Source of the DNA: Rugalucina vietnamica
Taxonomy: Eukaryota; Mollusca; Bivalvia; Lucinida; Lucinidae
NCBI GenBank assembly: GCA_964017185.1
Contig: OZ024879.1
Coordinates: forward strand, 39,830,383 to 39,894,382
Direction: 5' to 3'
DNA length: 64,000 nt
Shown here piece after piece: positions 8,914 to 18,830 of this stretch. The number at the start of each line of letters is the position of its first letter. The stretch's first letter is position 1. The position numbers were made by a program, and so were the translations under genes. The notes under the pieces are model-generated. The model made no database searches, was not told the origin of the DNA, and worked only from the letters and a program-made list of their open reading frames with translations.

Positions 8914-11822
8914 CACTTGTAACTTGTAACTTGTAACTTGGTTGTAGTAGAATCTGTAAGTCCTAACGACTTGTCTTCTACTTCTCTTCTTTTCATACTA
9001 TTTAAAGGTAACTTCCGGTGCTTATTTAAAGTCTCTATTAGTCGTGTTAGTTGACTGGCTTTATAATGTCATATTGAAGAACATGTTGAATTCCTCCTTT
9101 AGTAGATTTCTCCAGTTTGGTATTTTTGGTCCCCCATGTATCTGTCATACATGGTTTTAAAGCTCAGAACTGTAGATGTGTTCACCATATCATCTGGCAA
9201 CGCGTTCCACTTATCAATAACTCTGACACAAAATGAATTTTGTCTAAATGATTTCAAAGCTCTTGGTTTAACTAACTTTTTACTATGGCCACGTGTGTTT
9301 AAGTCTGAGAACTCGAAAAAATCTTCCATTTTCACATCATCTATGTTGTGGATAATTTTGAAAACCTGTATCATGTCCATTCGATATCTTCTGTATTGTA
9401 GTGTTGTCAGATTTAACATTCGTAATCTATCCTCATAGCTGAATTGAGCAAGCTCAGGGAGCAGTCTCGTAAGTCTTCTCTGAACATTTTCAAGGGCACG
9501 TATGTCTTTCTTTAACATTGGAAACCAAACAGTATTGCCATAATCGATTATTGGTCTGATGATTGTTTTGTACAATATCAATAATGTTTCTTCATCAAGG
9601 TATGAGAAGGCACGTTTGATTAATCCCACTAGTCTATTAGCTTTGTTTACTGTCAGGCTTATATGTTTATCAAATTTCAAATTCTCCTGTACATGAACTC
9701 CCAGATCTTTTTCCAATTCAACCGATTTTAATACTTTAGTGTTTCCATCTCTGTCTGTCATTTCATATTCAAATCTTGGATTGTCTTTACCTATGTGCAT
9801 CACTTTGCATTTGTCAACATTAAACAACATAAGCCATTTTATAGTCCACTGACACAGTTTGTTAAGATCATTTTGAATAGTGTCAAAGTCTTCGAGATTT
9901 TGTAAGTCCTTGTATAGTTTTGCATCATCGGCAAAAAGACGACAATAAGAGTCAACTTCCTCTGGCAAATCATTCACAAACATGATAAATAACAGGGGTC
10001 CCAGGACAGAGCCCTGGGGTACTCCACTTGAGACGTCTGTCCATTCAGAAGATTGGCCATTTATTACCACACGTTGTAGTCTATTAGACAGGAAATTTTC
10101 TATCCATTTCAAGACATTTCCGGATATTCCTAACTTTTCTAGTTTCAACAGAAGGCGTTTGTGCGGGACGCTGTCAAACGCCTTCCGAAAATCAAGGAAC
10201 ACTGTGTCGACGGGTACATCTGAGTCAATATATTTAGACCATGAGTCGAAAACTGTCAATAGTTGTAATATACATCCTCTTCTCTCTCTAAATCCAAATT
10301 GGGCATCTGTAAATATGTTATTATCTTTACAATGTTCCATGACTGCATTTTTGATGATACTTTCTAACATTCTACATAATATACTGGTTATACTTATAGG
10401 CCTATAGTTTGAAGATTTCGTTTTGTCACCACTCTTGAAAATACTGGTTACATTTGCCAGTTTCCAGTCGCTGGGCAAGATACCCTCACTGAGAGATTTA
10501 TTAAACAGTATCATGATTGGATATGAGATATTGTCAGCTGTTTCCTTTAAGAACCGTGGATGAAAATTGTCAGGTCCTGTGGATTTGGATACATTCAGTG
10601 CTTTCAATAGTGATTTCACTTTGGTTTCTGTTACAACAATGTCACTTATTGAACTGTCTGTTTTTGATGAAAAGTCAGGTAATTCATCATCCTCTTCCTT
10701 TGTAAAAACCGAACTGAAAAACTCATTTAGTTCAGTAGCTTTGTCTTTGTCATTTGTAATCCACTCTCCTTTGTCATTCTTTAAATCACTAATACCAGTT
10801 CTAGTTTTAGTTTTACTTCGAACATACTTCCAAAATGATTTGGGGTTTTCTTTTACTTCAAGTGATATTCCTCTTTCAAATTTTCTTTTCGCATATCTGA
10901 CACTCCTAGTTACTCTATTCCTTATTCTACAATAATCCAAGTAGTGCTCTCGATTTCTGGAGTAAGAATATTTCTTCCAGGCTTTGTACTTTTCCTCGAC
11001 CAATTTCAAACAATATTTGTCCATCCAAGGAGGTTTCGGCTTTTTAGGATTTATTTCTTTATGAATAGGAATTGTTTCATTCACAATATGGTTTACATGT
11101 TCTGAGAAAAATTGCCAGCTGGTTTCAAGGTCCATATCAAGCATAGAACTCCAGTTTATATCTGACAGTTTTATGTTGGCATTAACATAATCTCCTTTAT
11201 AATAGTTTCTCTTCTCCGTATATGAGTGTGGTCCAATTCTGGGAAAAGTCAATTCAATTTCAATACTCAAATGATCACTACTCCCAAGTCTTGTAGTAAT
11301 TTCAATGTTTTTAATGATATCAGGGTTATTAGTTACACAGAGATCTAAAACATTTCCAGGCTGATCATTCACCCATCTCGTTGGCGAAACAACAGTTTGT
11401 TCCCAAAAATTGTCTCTTAAACACTCAAGAAATTTATATGAGATGTGATTTTCACTCTTACTGGTAGTCCAGAGTTCCCAATTTATTTCTGGCATATTAA
11501 AATCTCCTAATACAAGAACATTGGAGAATTCAGTCTCTTTGGCTTTATGTAACAAGTCTAATAATAAGTCATTGTTTTCATAATTGGATTGGGGACTTCT
11601 ATATACTCCTCCGACTAAAAAAGTATCTGTTTTACTCAACTGTATGTTCACCCACACACTTTCAGAAAATATATGGTTTGTCAACTCTGTATTTAGTGTA
11701 GATGAAATATTGTCTTTCACATAAATTGCAACACCTCTACTATTGTCCGTGACGTTAGAGCGATATAAAGTATAGTTTTCTATCTGAAGCTCTTCTGCCA
11801 CGGGTGGCGGTGGTTCGGATTA
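8914..11822 (-). mobile_element. CR1/jockey-type LINE, 5'-truncated
   Basis: The minus-strand element consists of the long reading frame at 9099-11801, a 185-bp 3' UTR and a terminal 7-bp microsatellite, about 3.5 units of TTACAAG on the minus strand (8914-8941). A short 3' microsatellite in place of poly(A) is characteristic of the CR1/L2/jockey group. The 5' edge lies near 11801-11822, where LINE homology stops inside the endonuclease. Target duplications are not resolved. Confidence 0.85.
9099..11801 (-). CDS. LINE ORF2-like endonuclease/reverse transcriptase (900 residues, N-terminally truncated)
   Basis: A non-LTR retrotransposon polyprotein that would nick target DNA and prime reverse transcription there. 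Residues 1-200 are the C-terminal half of an apurinic-like endonuclease: LGDFNMPEINW (98-108) and the SSDH motif (174-177) are present, while the N-terminal part of that domain is missing. Reverse transcriptase spans about 390-690, with DFRKAFD (D537), SGVPQGSVLGPLLF (592-605) and FADD (D625, D626), so the catalytic aspartates are intact. The final 200 residues are the usual thumb/C-terminal region. The first codon is GTG, an artefact of truncation rather than a true start. The frame is open for 2.7 kb, suggesting a fairly recent insertion. It matches the CR1/jockey assemblage; the exact clade is uncertain. Confidence 0.9.
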   Translation of the reverse strand: MAEELQIENYTLYRSNVTDNSRGVAIYVKDNISSTLNTELTNHIFSESVWVNIQLSKTDTFLVGGVYRSPQSNYENNDLLLDLLHKAKETEFSNVLVLGDFNMPEINWELWTTSKSENHISYKFLECLRDNFWEQTVVSPTRWVNDQPGNVLDLCVTNNPDIIKNIEITTRLGSSDHLSIEIELTFPRIGPHSYTEKRNYYKGDYVNANIKLSDINWSSMLDMDLETSWQFFSEHVNHIVNETIPIHKEINPKKPKPPWMDKYCLKLVEEKYKAWKKYSYSRNREHYLDYCRIRNRVTRSVRYAKRKFERGISLEVKENPKSFWKYVRSKTKTRTGISDLKNDKGEWITNDKDKATELNEFFSSVFTKEEDDELPDFSSKTDSSISDIVVTETKVKSLLKALNVSKSTGPDNFHPRFLKETADNISYPIMILFNKSLSEGILPSDWKLANVTSIFKSGDKTKSSNYRPISITSILCRMLESIIKNAVMEHCKDNNIFTDAQFGFRERRGCILQLLTVFDSWSKYIDSDVPVDTVFLDFRKAFDSVPHKRLLLKLEKLGISGNVLKWIENFLSNRLQRVVINGQSSEWTDVSSGVPQGSVLGPLLFIMFVNDLPEEVDSYCRLFADDAKLYKDLQNLEDFDTIQNDLNKLCQWTIKWLMLFNVDKCKVMHIGKDNPRFEYEMTDRDGNTKVLKSVELEKDLGVHVQENLKFDKHISLTVNKANRLVGLIKRAFSYLDEETLLILYKTIIRPIIDYGNTVWFPMLKKDIRALENVQRRLTRLLPELAQFSYEDRLRMLNLTTLQYRRYRMDMIQVFKIIHNIDDVKMEDFFEFSDLNTRGHSKKLVKPRALKSFRQNSFCVRVIDKWNALPDDMVNTSTVLSFKTMYDRYMGDQKYQTGEIY

Positions 11823-12835
11823 TTTTTAATCTGTTAAATTTACACCTTCTGTATGTTAGAGACTATAAATATTTTGTTGACGATGTTTAACATGTGCAAT
11901 GTCCACCTACTCGCAGTAAACAAGGTGCAGATCCAAATAATCATAGAGGAAACCGAATCAGGTATTGAAATTTCGAGTCCTTCTTTGCTTGACAAAGTTA
12001 TCTTTGAGACAACTAAACACCGAAGTGCTAATCAGCGGTACCAAGTAATGTCATACCGGTTCAGGCTGTTAAACAGGGCTTAACACTGGCTAAGTCAGCA
12101 TGAATGAATTAGTTTCAATGAACCATTTCCATGCATTTCAGAAGCATATCTCATTTCAACTGCTCCCGCCATCCAACTAGCAAAGAACGATTTCTGTTGC
12201 TATGCAACAATTACGGAGAGAATGAACCACAGCTTGTAAGAGGAAAAATAATGATAAAACGAAAGTAAAGAAAAACAGGTTTTGAATTTCAAACGCAGTT
12301 TCGAGCGTTTGTATGTTCTTGTGTAATTTTATTTTCAACTATCACAAGTCTAGCATATTTTTATTTTTAAGATTAAATGGTTTCGCTTCGCGGAATTCGA
12401 CTGCGGTAAAAATTTCCGGAAGTTGAATGACTCACAAAAATCGACGTCTTCATACTGCAAAACAGAATAGAACAGAACAGAACTTCTAATCGTAAAGCAA
12501 CCAACACCTCGTTGTTGTCGCTGCGCGACAACAACTCGGTTGGTTGGTTGCTATAAACGTACGGGTTGACTCGTGTTTACTTCTTGTCTTAATGTGGAAA
12601 CAATTTTGTGAGAAAGGCGTTTGAGAGATATTATAAGCTCTTAAAGAAAACTATATTGGATTAAAAGAGACTGATATAGATACAATTAATTCCCGAAAGC
12701 CCGATTTCATTGTCTACGACTTTTCAGTACCAATATTATCTTACAAGCAGATGTGTAAAAGAACATTAAGCCTGTTAGTAAACCATGAATACAATAATGA
12801 GCCATTAGGTGTCAATTGCCTATTTGAAAATATTC
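11823..12835. other. Unassigned sequence with one short hairpin
   Basis: No coding signal was recognised. The one distinct feature is a 55-bp palindrome at 12497-12551 (GCAACCAAC...GTTGGTTGC around CGCTGCGCG), which would form a stable stem-loop. Confidence 0.4.
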
Positions 12836-13036
12836 AGGGGCGGATCCAGGATTTCTGGAACAGTCAAATCCTCCAAAGGGTGTCCGATTTTGACATTTTA
12901 CCTTTTATATATATTTTGTTTTTATTTTATTTTATTTATCTATTTATTTTTTCATAAATTTAACCATGAATTTAAGATAAGCTGGTCCCAGAGTGGGGTT
13001 TAAGCGAATATCCTAACCCCCTTTCGAATCCGCCAT
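12836..13036. mobile_element. Short MITE with GGCGGATYC ends
   Basis: GGGGCGGATCCAGGATTT at 12838 is mirrored by CCCTTTCGAATCCGCC at 13019. The 200-bp unit between them is T-rich and non-coding. Small MITEs with GGGGCGGATCCAG termini are common in animals. The family assignment is from memory only. Confidence 0.55.
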
Positions 13037-13114
13037 TGTTGGAACTGCTATAAACTGGATAGACTATATTTTACCTGTTAGCATTGCTATTGCGGTTGAA
13101 CTTGTTCATGCTTA

Positions 13115-13368
13115 CATCACGATAACATGTCCGTGTTATGTTTACCCCTTGAACCCCACTTTTATATACCAAAACTGGGGTATGCCGGGTATACCTATTT
13201 TTGTTATTTTTGCTCAAAAACATAGATTGTTGGTACTCGTTAAAACCACCTTGGCGCATTTATGTTTTGAGCAAAAATAATTAAAAATATCGAAATTTTT
13301 CAGCTGAAAATTTTAAAATTTTGAAGCTCAAAAAGCTCTGTGTATAGAACGGCCAAGTTTTCGCAATG
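13115..13368. mobile_element. Foldback MITE family FB, copy 2 (degraded centre)
   Basis: The left end CATCACGATAACATG, the GTTTACCCCTTGAACCCC block, inverted ACATAGATTGTTGGTAC and the right end TTTTCGCAATG are recognisable. The central palindrome is partly deleted. Confidence 0.75.
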
Positions 13369-14636
13369 AATGACCCCGGCACAAGCCCAGAAAAAGACGT
13401 TCAGATACGCACGTATACATATATATGAACGAAACTGTATCTATATGAACACACAATTGCATAAGATGATCATTCAGATGTTAAAGCAGCAAACGTAGCA
13501 ATAAAATTATGATGAATGCACTTTCTAAAGCGTTTTATGCTAGAGAAAGACTGAGCTGAACAAAATGCATAAACTTCCGGTCCTGTCACGCAAGGAGTCA
13601 TTTATCATCTTAGTACGAGATGACGTTTTTGCAAACTTGCTGTCCGGCAACTTTTATTGAAGCAATTTTCACTACTATCCCGGTCACACGATAATACGTC
13701 TGCACAGGTGGTTTTTATTGAACTGGATTTTGGTGATAACATTTTCAGAGCAACAAAGCAGACACAAAATATATGCCATACAATATTATAAATTTGAAGC
13801 TGAAACCTTTTTTCGCTTGACCAGTCTGAAACGTACATTGGTAAGAAAAATACAAACACTGTACTCCAAGGAAGTCTGTGTTGCCATGTGATTAGCACTT
13901 ACACGAAATCTTCGAAGCAATACAGTGATACGAAAAAGTCAACAATTTCAGGCTGATAAAAGAATTTGTCAATTTTGAGCTCAAACAAATGCTTTTCTCT
14001 AGATAAAGATAAACAGGTTTACTCAAAATATAGCTCAATTTTCCAACTCAATGGTGTGAGTCTAATTATCATCATGTTGATATTACATGACCTAAGTGCT
14101 CTTTGAATATACGAAAAATAAAGGTTCGTGAACACTCCCCAATATAAATAACATGTTTTGTTTTTACAAGATTTCTAGACGTTTCTGTGATGGCTTCTAC
14201 TGTAGCATATTGCAAGATTTGTCCAGTCTGTAAGATTCTACGTACTTTAAGTGGTCACAGTTCAAGGCAAAATATATTCCAGCGTAAGACGAAATCTGCT
14301 TATTAATAAGTGTCGTCGCATAGCCAATTAAAAAACAGTGATGTCTTGTATACGGCTTTATGATCATACATCCCCCGCATAATTGCTTGAAAAAGACAAC
14401 ATAATCCATTGAAATAGTCCCTTATGTATTCACTATGGACTGATGTTTAAGATGACGATATTTGTTTAAGCGTCTTGGTAATAGTTTGCTCTGTGCCGCG
14501 CTTCTCATATGTGCATAACACAAGTTACACTGCCTTCTTAACGAATGTGATGAAAAAGACAATAATTTACCAGTAACTGGCAATCCCACCTGAAACAAAT
14601 TTACAAAATTTAATCATGAACGATATGTAGATAAAT
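13369..14636. other. Unassigned sequence
   Basis: AT-rich, with no recognisable coding, tandem or inverted-repeat structure. Short open frames of under 100 codons on the minus strand lack protein character. Confidence 0.4.
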
Positions 14637-14791
14637 AGAATCCATCATGGGTGGTCAGTGGAGATAGGAAAATCTCAACCCGAGGGTCCATCCGTTCCAG
14701 TGGGAAACGAGGCTCGCTGAGTTTCCCACTGGAACGATGGACCCGAGGGTTGAGATTTTCCTTTCTCCACTGAACACCACTGATGGATTCT
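14637..14791. repeat. 155-bp hairpin MITE
   Basis: Near-complete palindrome: AGAATCCATCA...TGATGGATTCT at the ends and CCGTTCCAGTGGGAAAC / GTTTCCCACTGGAACG at the centre, with a loop of about 12 bases. It is expected to fold over its full length. Confidence 0.85.
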
Positions 14792-15377
14792 TTTTCTTAC
14801 ATACCCCAATTAGGCCTACATTCATTTTACCGGTAAAGTAACCTGGTACCGTGCTTTAACTCTGATGACGTAGTGTTTATTACGGATATGACGTCAAATG
14901 TAAATAAATCGTTGTCAAAGTCAAAAGAGGTGCAGTTTTGATTTGTTTTTCGTTGAAAACGAGCGTGAATCAAGATTATACCCAATGAATTCACACCAAT
15001 TTAGTCTAGTTTTGTCGAACATTATTGCTGCAAGCAGCTGCTTTGGGCTAGAAACGATCGAATTTAGTCGCGTGCTTTTCTTATCTTGTAATGAGCAACC
15101 AAGCCAGCAGTGTAAGATCGATTTATCTACCATCACTAAAATACCGGAATTTTTCTATCTTTATGATAGAGGTATGTAAGAAAATGTCAACTACGTCGAA
15201 AAGGTCTACAATTAGGCATGAATATGAACTTTGATCTCGAAATCAAGATGCAAGAAAAATCACACCAGATAAACTTCACTGGAAGATCAGTTGTATAAGA
15301 ATAAGCTTATCAACAGCATTTCAATGCGCAAAAAGCCTTAGGAGAGACACGCCTACTATAGTGTAACGAGAATAATT
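14792..15377. other. Unassigned sequence
   Basis: There is a short plus-strand open frame at 14943-15179, but no homology, splice or polyadenylation context supports a gene. Confidence 0.35.
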
Positions 15378-15615
15378 GAGCCGCACCGGATTTTGCCTCT
15401 GCGAACACAAACACGCAGATCAGCTTCGCAGTAAGCTGATCTGCGCTTACTGCGAAGCCGATCTGCGCCTTTGATTTCGCTACACGGATATTAAAATCCC
15501 TCCTCTACTTATATTCAAACTTCCAAGCATCTAGCATTTTTCTGTGATTGTACAGACCGGTTTGTGTCGGAGCTGGTCGGAAACCCCGAAGACCGGTTTT
15601 CTCGCGTTCCGGCTC
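15378..15615. mobile_element. W4 MITE family, copy a (238 bp, complete)
   Basis: The ends read GAGCCGC...GGCTC and are flanked by AATT at 15374-15377 and 15616-15619. An internal palindrome (GCAGATCAGCTTCGCAG and complement) is followed by TTCGCTACACGGATA and GACCGGTTTGTGTCGG. It is non-coding. Confidence 0.85.
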
Positions 15616-15940
15616 AATTATCTAGATCTTGAATTACCTTTCAAGCAAATAAATTGCGCAAAGTCTATTACCAAAATTTAGGGTAGTTACCCTAATGCAG
15701 TTCCATTTTCTTAATTTTGAGGCAAAGTAATATGTGTACGATTAATTCTATTTCTATACATTTGCGGACGTGCAAAGTATCATTTGAAGTTAAACTTGCA
15801 GAATCAGAAGTGTTTTACAATCATCAAATCGGATTTATTAAATCGCATTATGGTCCAAACTGAACTGACTTTGCAAGCATTTCAACACTTAAATGTAGCT
15901 AATTTGCAATTAAAATCGTATATAATGCATTTCTAGACAT

Positions 15941-16216
15941 CATCAGGAAAACATGTCCGTGTGATGTTTACCCCCTTGAACCCCACTTTTACGTAGAAAA
16001 AATGGGGTTTGCAAGGGTTTACTCGTTTTTTTTTCTTATTTTTGCTCCAAAACAAAGATTGTGGGTACTTGTTTGAACCGCACCACGGCGAGGCGGTTCT
16101 AACGTGTACCCACAATCTATGTTTTGAGCAATTAGAAAAATATCAAAAATTTTCTACTATTTTTTTTTTTATGTTTTTACTGCTGAAAACTGTGTATATT
16201 GCATTGGCATGTTAAA
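15941..16216. mobile_element. Foldback MITE family FB, copy 3
   Basis: Left end CATCAGGAAAACATG, the CCCCCTTGAACCCC block, inverted AGATTGTGGGTAC arms and a slightly damaged centre (GAACCGCACCACGGCGAGGCGG). The right end is decayed to GGCATGTTAAAAGG. Confidence 0.8.
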
Positions 16217-16268
16217 AGGTAAGTTGTCAAACCTAATTTTCTGTCTACAATAGCTGTTTCAGAGATAT

Positions 16269-16502
16269 GAGCCGCCTCATGGAAAAACCAACAATCTGCA
16301 TAGGCGAAAACAAAGACGCAGATCAGCTTCGCGGTAACCGCGAAGCTGATCAGCGCCTTTGTTTTCGCTACATGGATAGTACACTTCCTCTTCTTCTTAT
16401 ATCCGAAATTTCAAGCTTCTAGCCTGCTTCTGTGACTGTACAGCCTGATTTGTGTCGGGCCTGTTCGGAAGCCACATTGTTGGTTTTCTCACGAGACGGT
16501 TC
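16269..16502. mobile_element. W4 MITE family, copy b (234 bp, complete)
   Basis: GAGCCGCCTCATGG to a mirrored CGAGACGGTTC end, flanked by ATAT at 16265-16268 and 16503-16506. The internal palindrome GATCAGCTTCGCGG / CCGCGAAGCTGATC is nearly perfect. Confidence 0.85.
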
Positions 16503-16750
16503 ATATGTTTCCTCATAATTACAGTATCATTTCATCACACGAACCTGTAGAGCTAATTCCGGCTAATGCGGATGTAATCAAAAACACACAGACAAGTTAA
16601 TGATATCGAACTCTCATCTATCTTTTTCGTATGCAATAATTCACCGTAATATTGTGCAAAACAGTGCCTATGTGCAACATAGGGAAACAATATAATGTCC
16701 TTGTACCACCAGAAAACTTTAAGGCGGTTTTGTTTGCTGATTTATGATTT

Positions 16751-16986
16751 GAGCCTCGACGCGAGAAAAAACGGATTTTTGTCAAGGGGAAAACAAATGC
16801 GCAGATCAGGTGTGCAGTAACTGCACAGCTGATCAGCGCCTATGTTTTCGCTACACGGATAGTACAATTCCTCTTCTACTTAAGTCCATAAGATCAAGCT
16901 TCTAGCTTTCTTCTGCGACTCTACATGACGGTTTGTTTCAGACCTGGCCGGAAATCCCGAAGACCGGTTTTCTCGCGTCGCGACTC
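16751..16986. mobile_element. W4 MITE family, copy c (236 bp, complete)
   Basis: Begins GAGCCTCGACGCGAG, ends CTCGCGTCGCGACTC, and is flanked by ATTT at 16747-16750 and 16987-16990. Ends with CTCGCGTC resemble copy h, marking a subfamily distinct from copies b and g. Confidence 0.85.
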
Positions 16987-17262
16987 ATTTGTCATTTTCA
17001 GTGACTAAACAAACTTCTACAACTGCTTGCAAAATTTCATTAATCGAGACGTGGTCGAACATTTTGCGTTCTTCTTTATTTGCCACACTCAATGAGCGTC
17101 CCGACTGAACGCCTTCATACAGATGGAAAAAAAAATCTGACTTAGAACTTAAAAGACGGGCTAAATTATGTCTCTGGTCGGGTTCACCTGGAATTAATTA
17201 GTTTTTAGGTCGACGTAACTGCTTCATCACACTGTTTAAATATTGGCTTCTTGAAATTCTTG

Positions 17263-17411
17263 TAAATTCTTGAAATTGCAGCAAAATGTCTGGCTTTCGC
17301 TGCCAGTTTTATAAAGGGTCACCGATGAAGGTTCATTACCCGAAATTGTACAATATGGCCCATCTTCTAGCTTTGTATTTTTACTGCTTCCAAAGGATCT
17401 AACAATTATTT
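17263..17411 (+). repeat. Dispersed ~150-bp repeat with hammerhead-like core, copy 1
   Basis: Nearly identical to 32240-32410 over about 150 bases (CTTGAAATTGCAG, CTGGCTTTCGCTGCCAG hairpin, GGTTCATTACCCGAAA, CTTCCAAAGGATCTAAC). It resembles a retrozyme or Penelope-associated ribozyme region. No tandem partner lies next to it. Confidence 0.65.
17316..17361 (+). ncRNA. Hammerhead-ribozyme-like motif (core substituted)
   Basis: The layout fits a type I hammerhead: stem I GGGTCA pairs with TGGCCC (17356-17361) with no mismatch apart from one wobble; the catalytic box is CCGATGA (17322-17328) instead of CTGATGA; stem II GGT/ACC has a 5-base loop; GAAA is at 17342-17345; mini stem III is TTGTACAA; and the cleavage dinucleotide is TA. 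The changed base in the catalytic box predicts little or no activity. Confidence 0.45.
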
Positions 17412-17759
17412 TTATTCATTAAATCAGAAATAGATAGTTTTTAGGACTAAACTGTTTTTATTATGTATGCCAATAACAAAGTCTCAATATTTCAAGTAGT
17501 TTCTAGATTTCAATTTGGACCGATATGTGATTCACACATTTTAGATTCAATCACTTTTCAGTACCATTGCATCAGAGCGAGACGGTAATTTGGCGGCAAA
17601 TGATAGTTATACTTTGCCAGTGCTTTTATCATGTTAATTTGACATTTATCTAAAGAGCTTCCAAGGAAAAAATCCATTCCATTCGAGAAACGTCTTCTTC
17701 GCTATAGGTTCAGCTTTTTTTTTATATTTTGTCTGTTTAATTTACTTCAACTGGCTTTC

Positions 17760-18080
17760 AATTGGGCATGTCTCTATGATGATATCGGGACGTTGCTTCC
17801 ATATGATAGGACTTCCATCCAAAATTAGGATATCAGGACACTCAAAATGTGCTTGAAATGACAACCACCAAAGGAAACAACTATGGCTTACATGTATGGA
17901 TGTTTTGGCTTACATGTATGGGTGGTTTGACTTGAACTTCTTTTCCGGGAAAGGCTTAGACCTACTTAGCGGCTAAGCAGTAACCAGATGGTCAGCCAGT
18001 TATTTAAAAAACAAAACAAAACGCTTTGTCTGGACGCAAGAGCAGCCCATCTATTTAACACGACCCAAATGGGCGGTACC
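17760..18080 (-). repeat. SINE-like (CAAA)-tailed repeat, full copy
   Basis: Member of the most frequent dispersed family here. Its sense strand starts near CCCATTTGGG, passes through GGGCTGCT, GGTTACTGCTTAG and GCCTTTCCCGG-like blocks, and ends CAACGTCCCGA...GACGTAAAGC followed by a CAAA tail in the best copies. It is antisense here and has no coding capacity. Confidence 0.65.
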
Positions 18081-18771
18081 AATTTTCCCAACCCACCTCC
18101 CATTAAAAAGGTTGTTAGCTAAACCAAGGTGCAGACATATATGCTTATTGAATTCTCTATATTGCGTGGATACGAATGCCATCTAGCAGGCAGAAATTCA
18201 ATTTATAATGGATCAAGTTTCACAATCATGTGACAACTATGATCGTACAATCAGCACAAGAAACAGCCTCTGGAAAGCCGTACAATGAAGCAATCATCCG
18301 AGACGGTTTAGAATTGACAACAACTGAAAGTTGTCGATAAATTCGTCTACCTGGGATGCACACTCGAGGGCAGTGTACATTGTGATGCGGTCACTGCAAG
18401 GATTACAAAGACCAGTGTGATATCGATTTCTCCCACTTGCAATCGGAGAATTTAAATTGGCATAGTCAGCCTTCAAACAACTCACCAAAACAGATGGGCG
18501 GACAAACACTATCAATGTGATCTGCCAGAAACCCCAGAGAAGAACCCATTAACCTCAACTTTATTGCTTGCTCTAGCTGCTACAGCAGTGAGCTGATTTA
18601 TGTATTGGTCAGCTGTGAAGCTTATCAGTTTAGTTACACATTAGTTTGTGTGTAGATTCATTAGGATGAATTTGCTGCATCATTATTACCTGTCTGAAAG
18701 AAACATGTTTCAGGGTTTTCCATACAAAATATATCTTAGCGTTTTTTGTTGTTGTTTTTTTTTTACATATA
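18081..18771. other. Unassigned sequence
   Basis: No gene, tandem repeat or clear inverted repeat was recognised. Confidence 0.35.
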
Positions 18772-18830
18772 TTTTTCATGTCTTGGTGTTTAATTTTTTT
18801 GTACTGTTGGCGCTTTACGTATGTTTTCAT
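18772..18830 (+). mobile_element. Penelope-like 3' region fragment, split by a Helentron-like insertion (left part)
   Basis: TCTTGGTGTTTAATTTTTTT and CTGTTGGCGCTTTACGTATG match the family's 3' region. The match resumes at 20607 with ACTGAGTGGCCACC and continues to about 20785 (TTGTACCTTTTT), so one fragment was interrupted. Confidence 0.75.
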
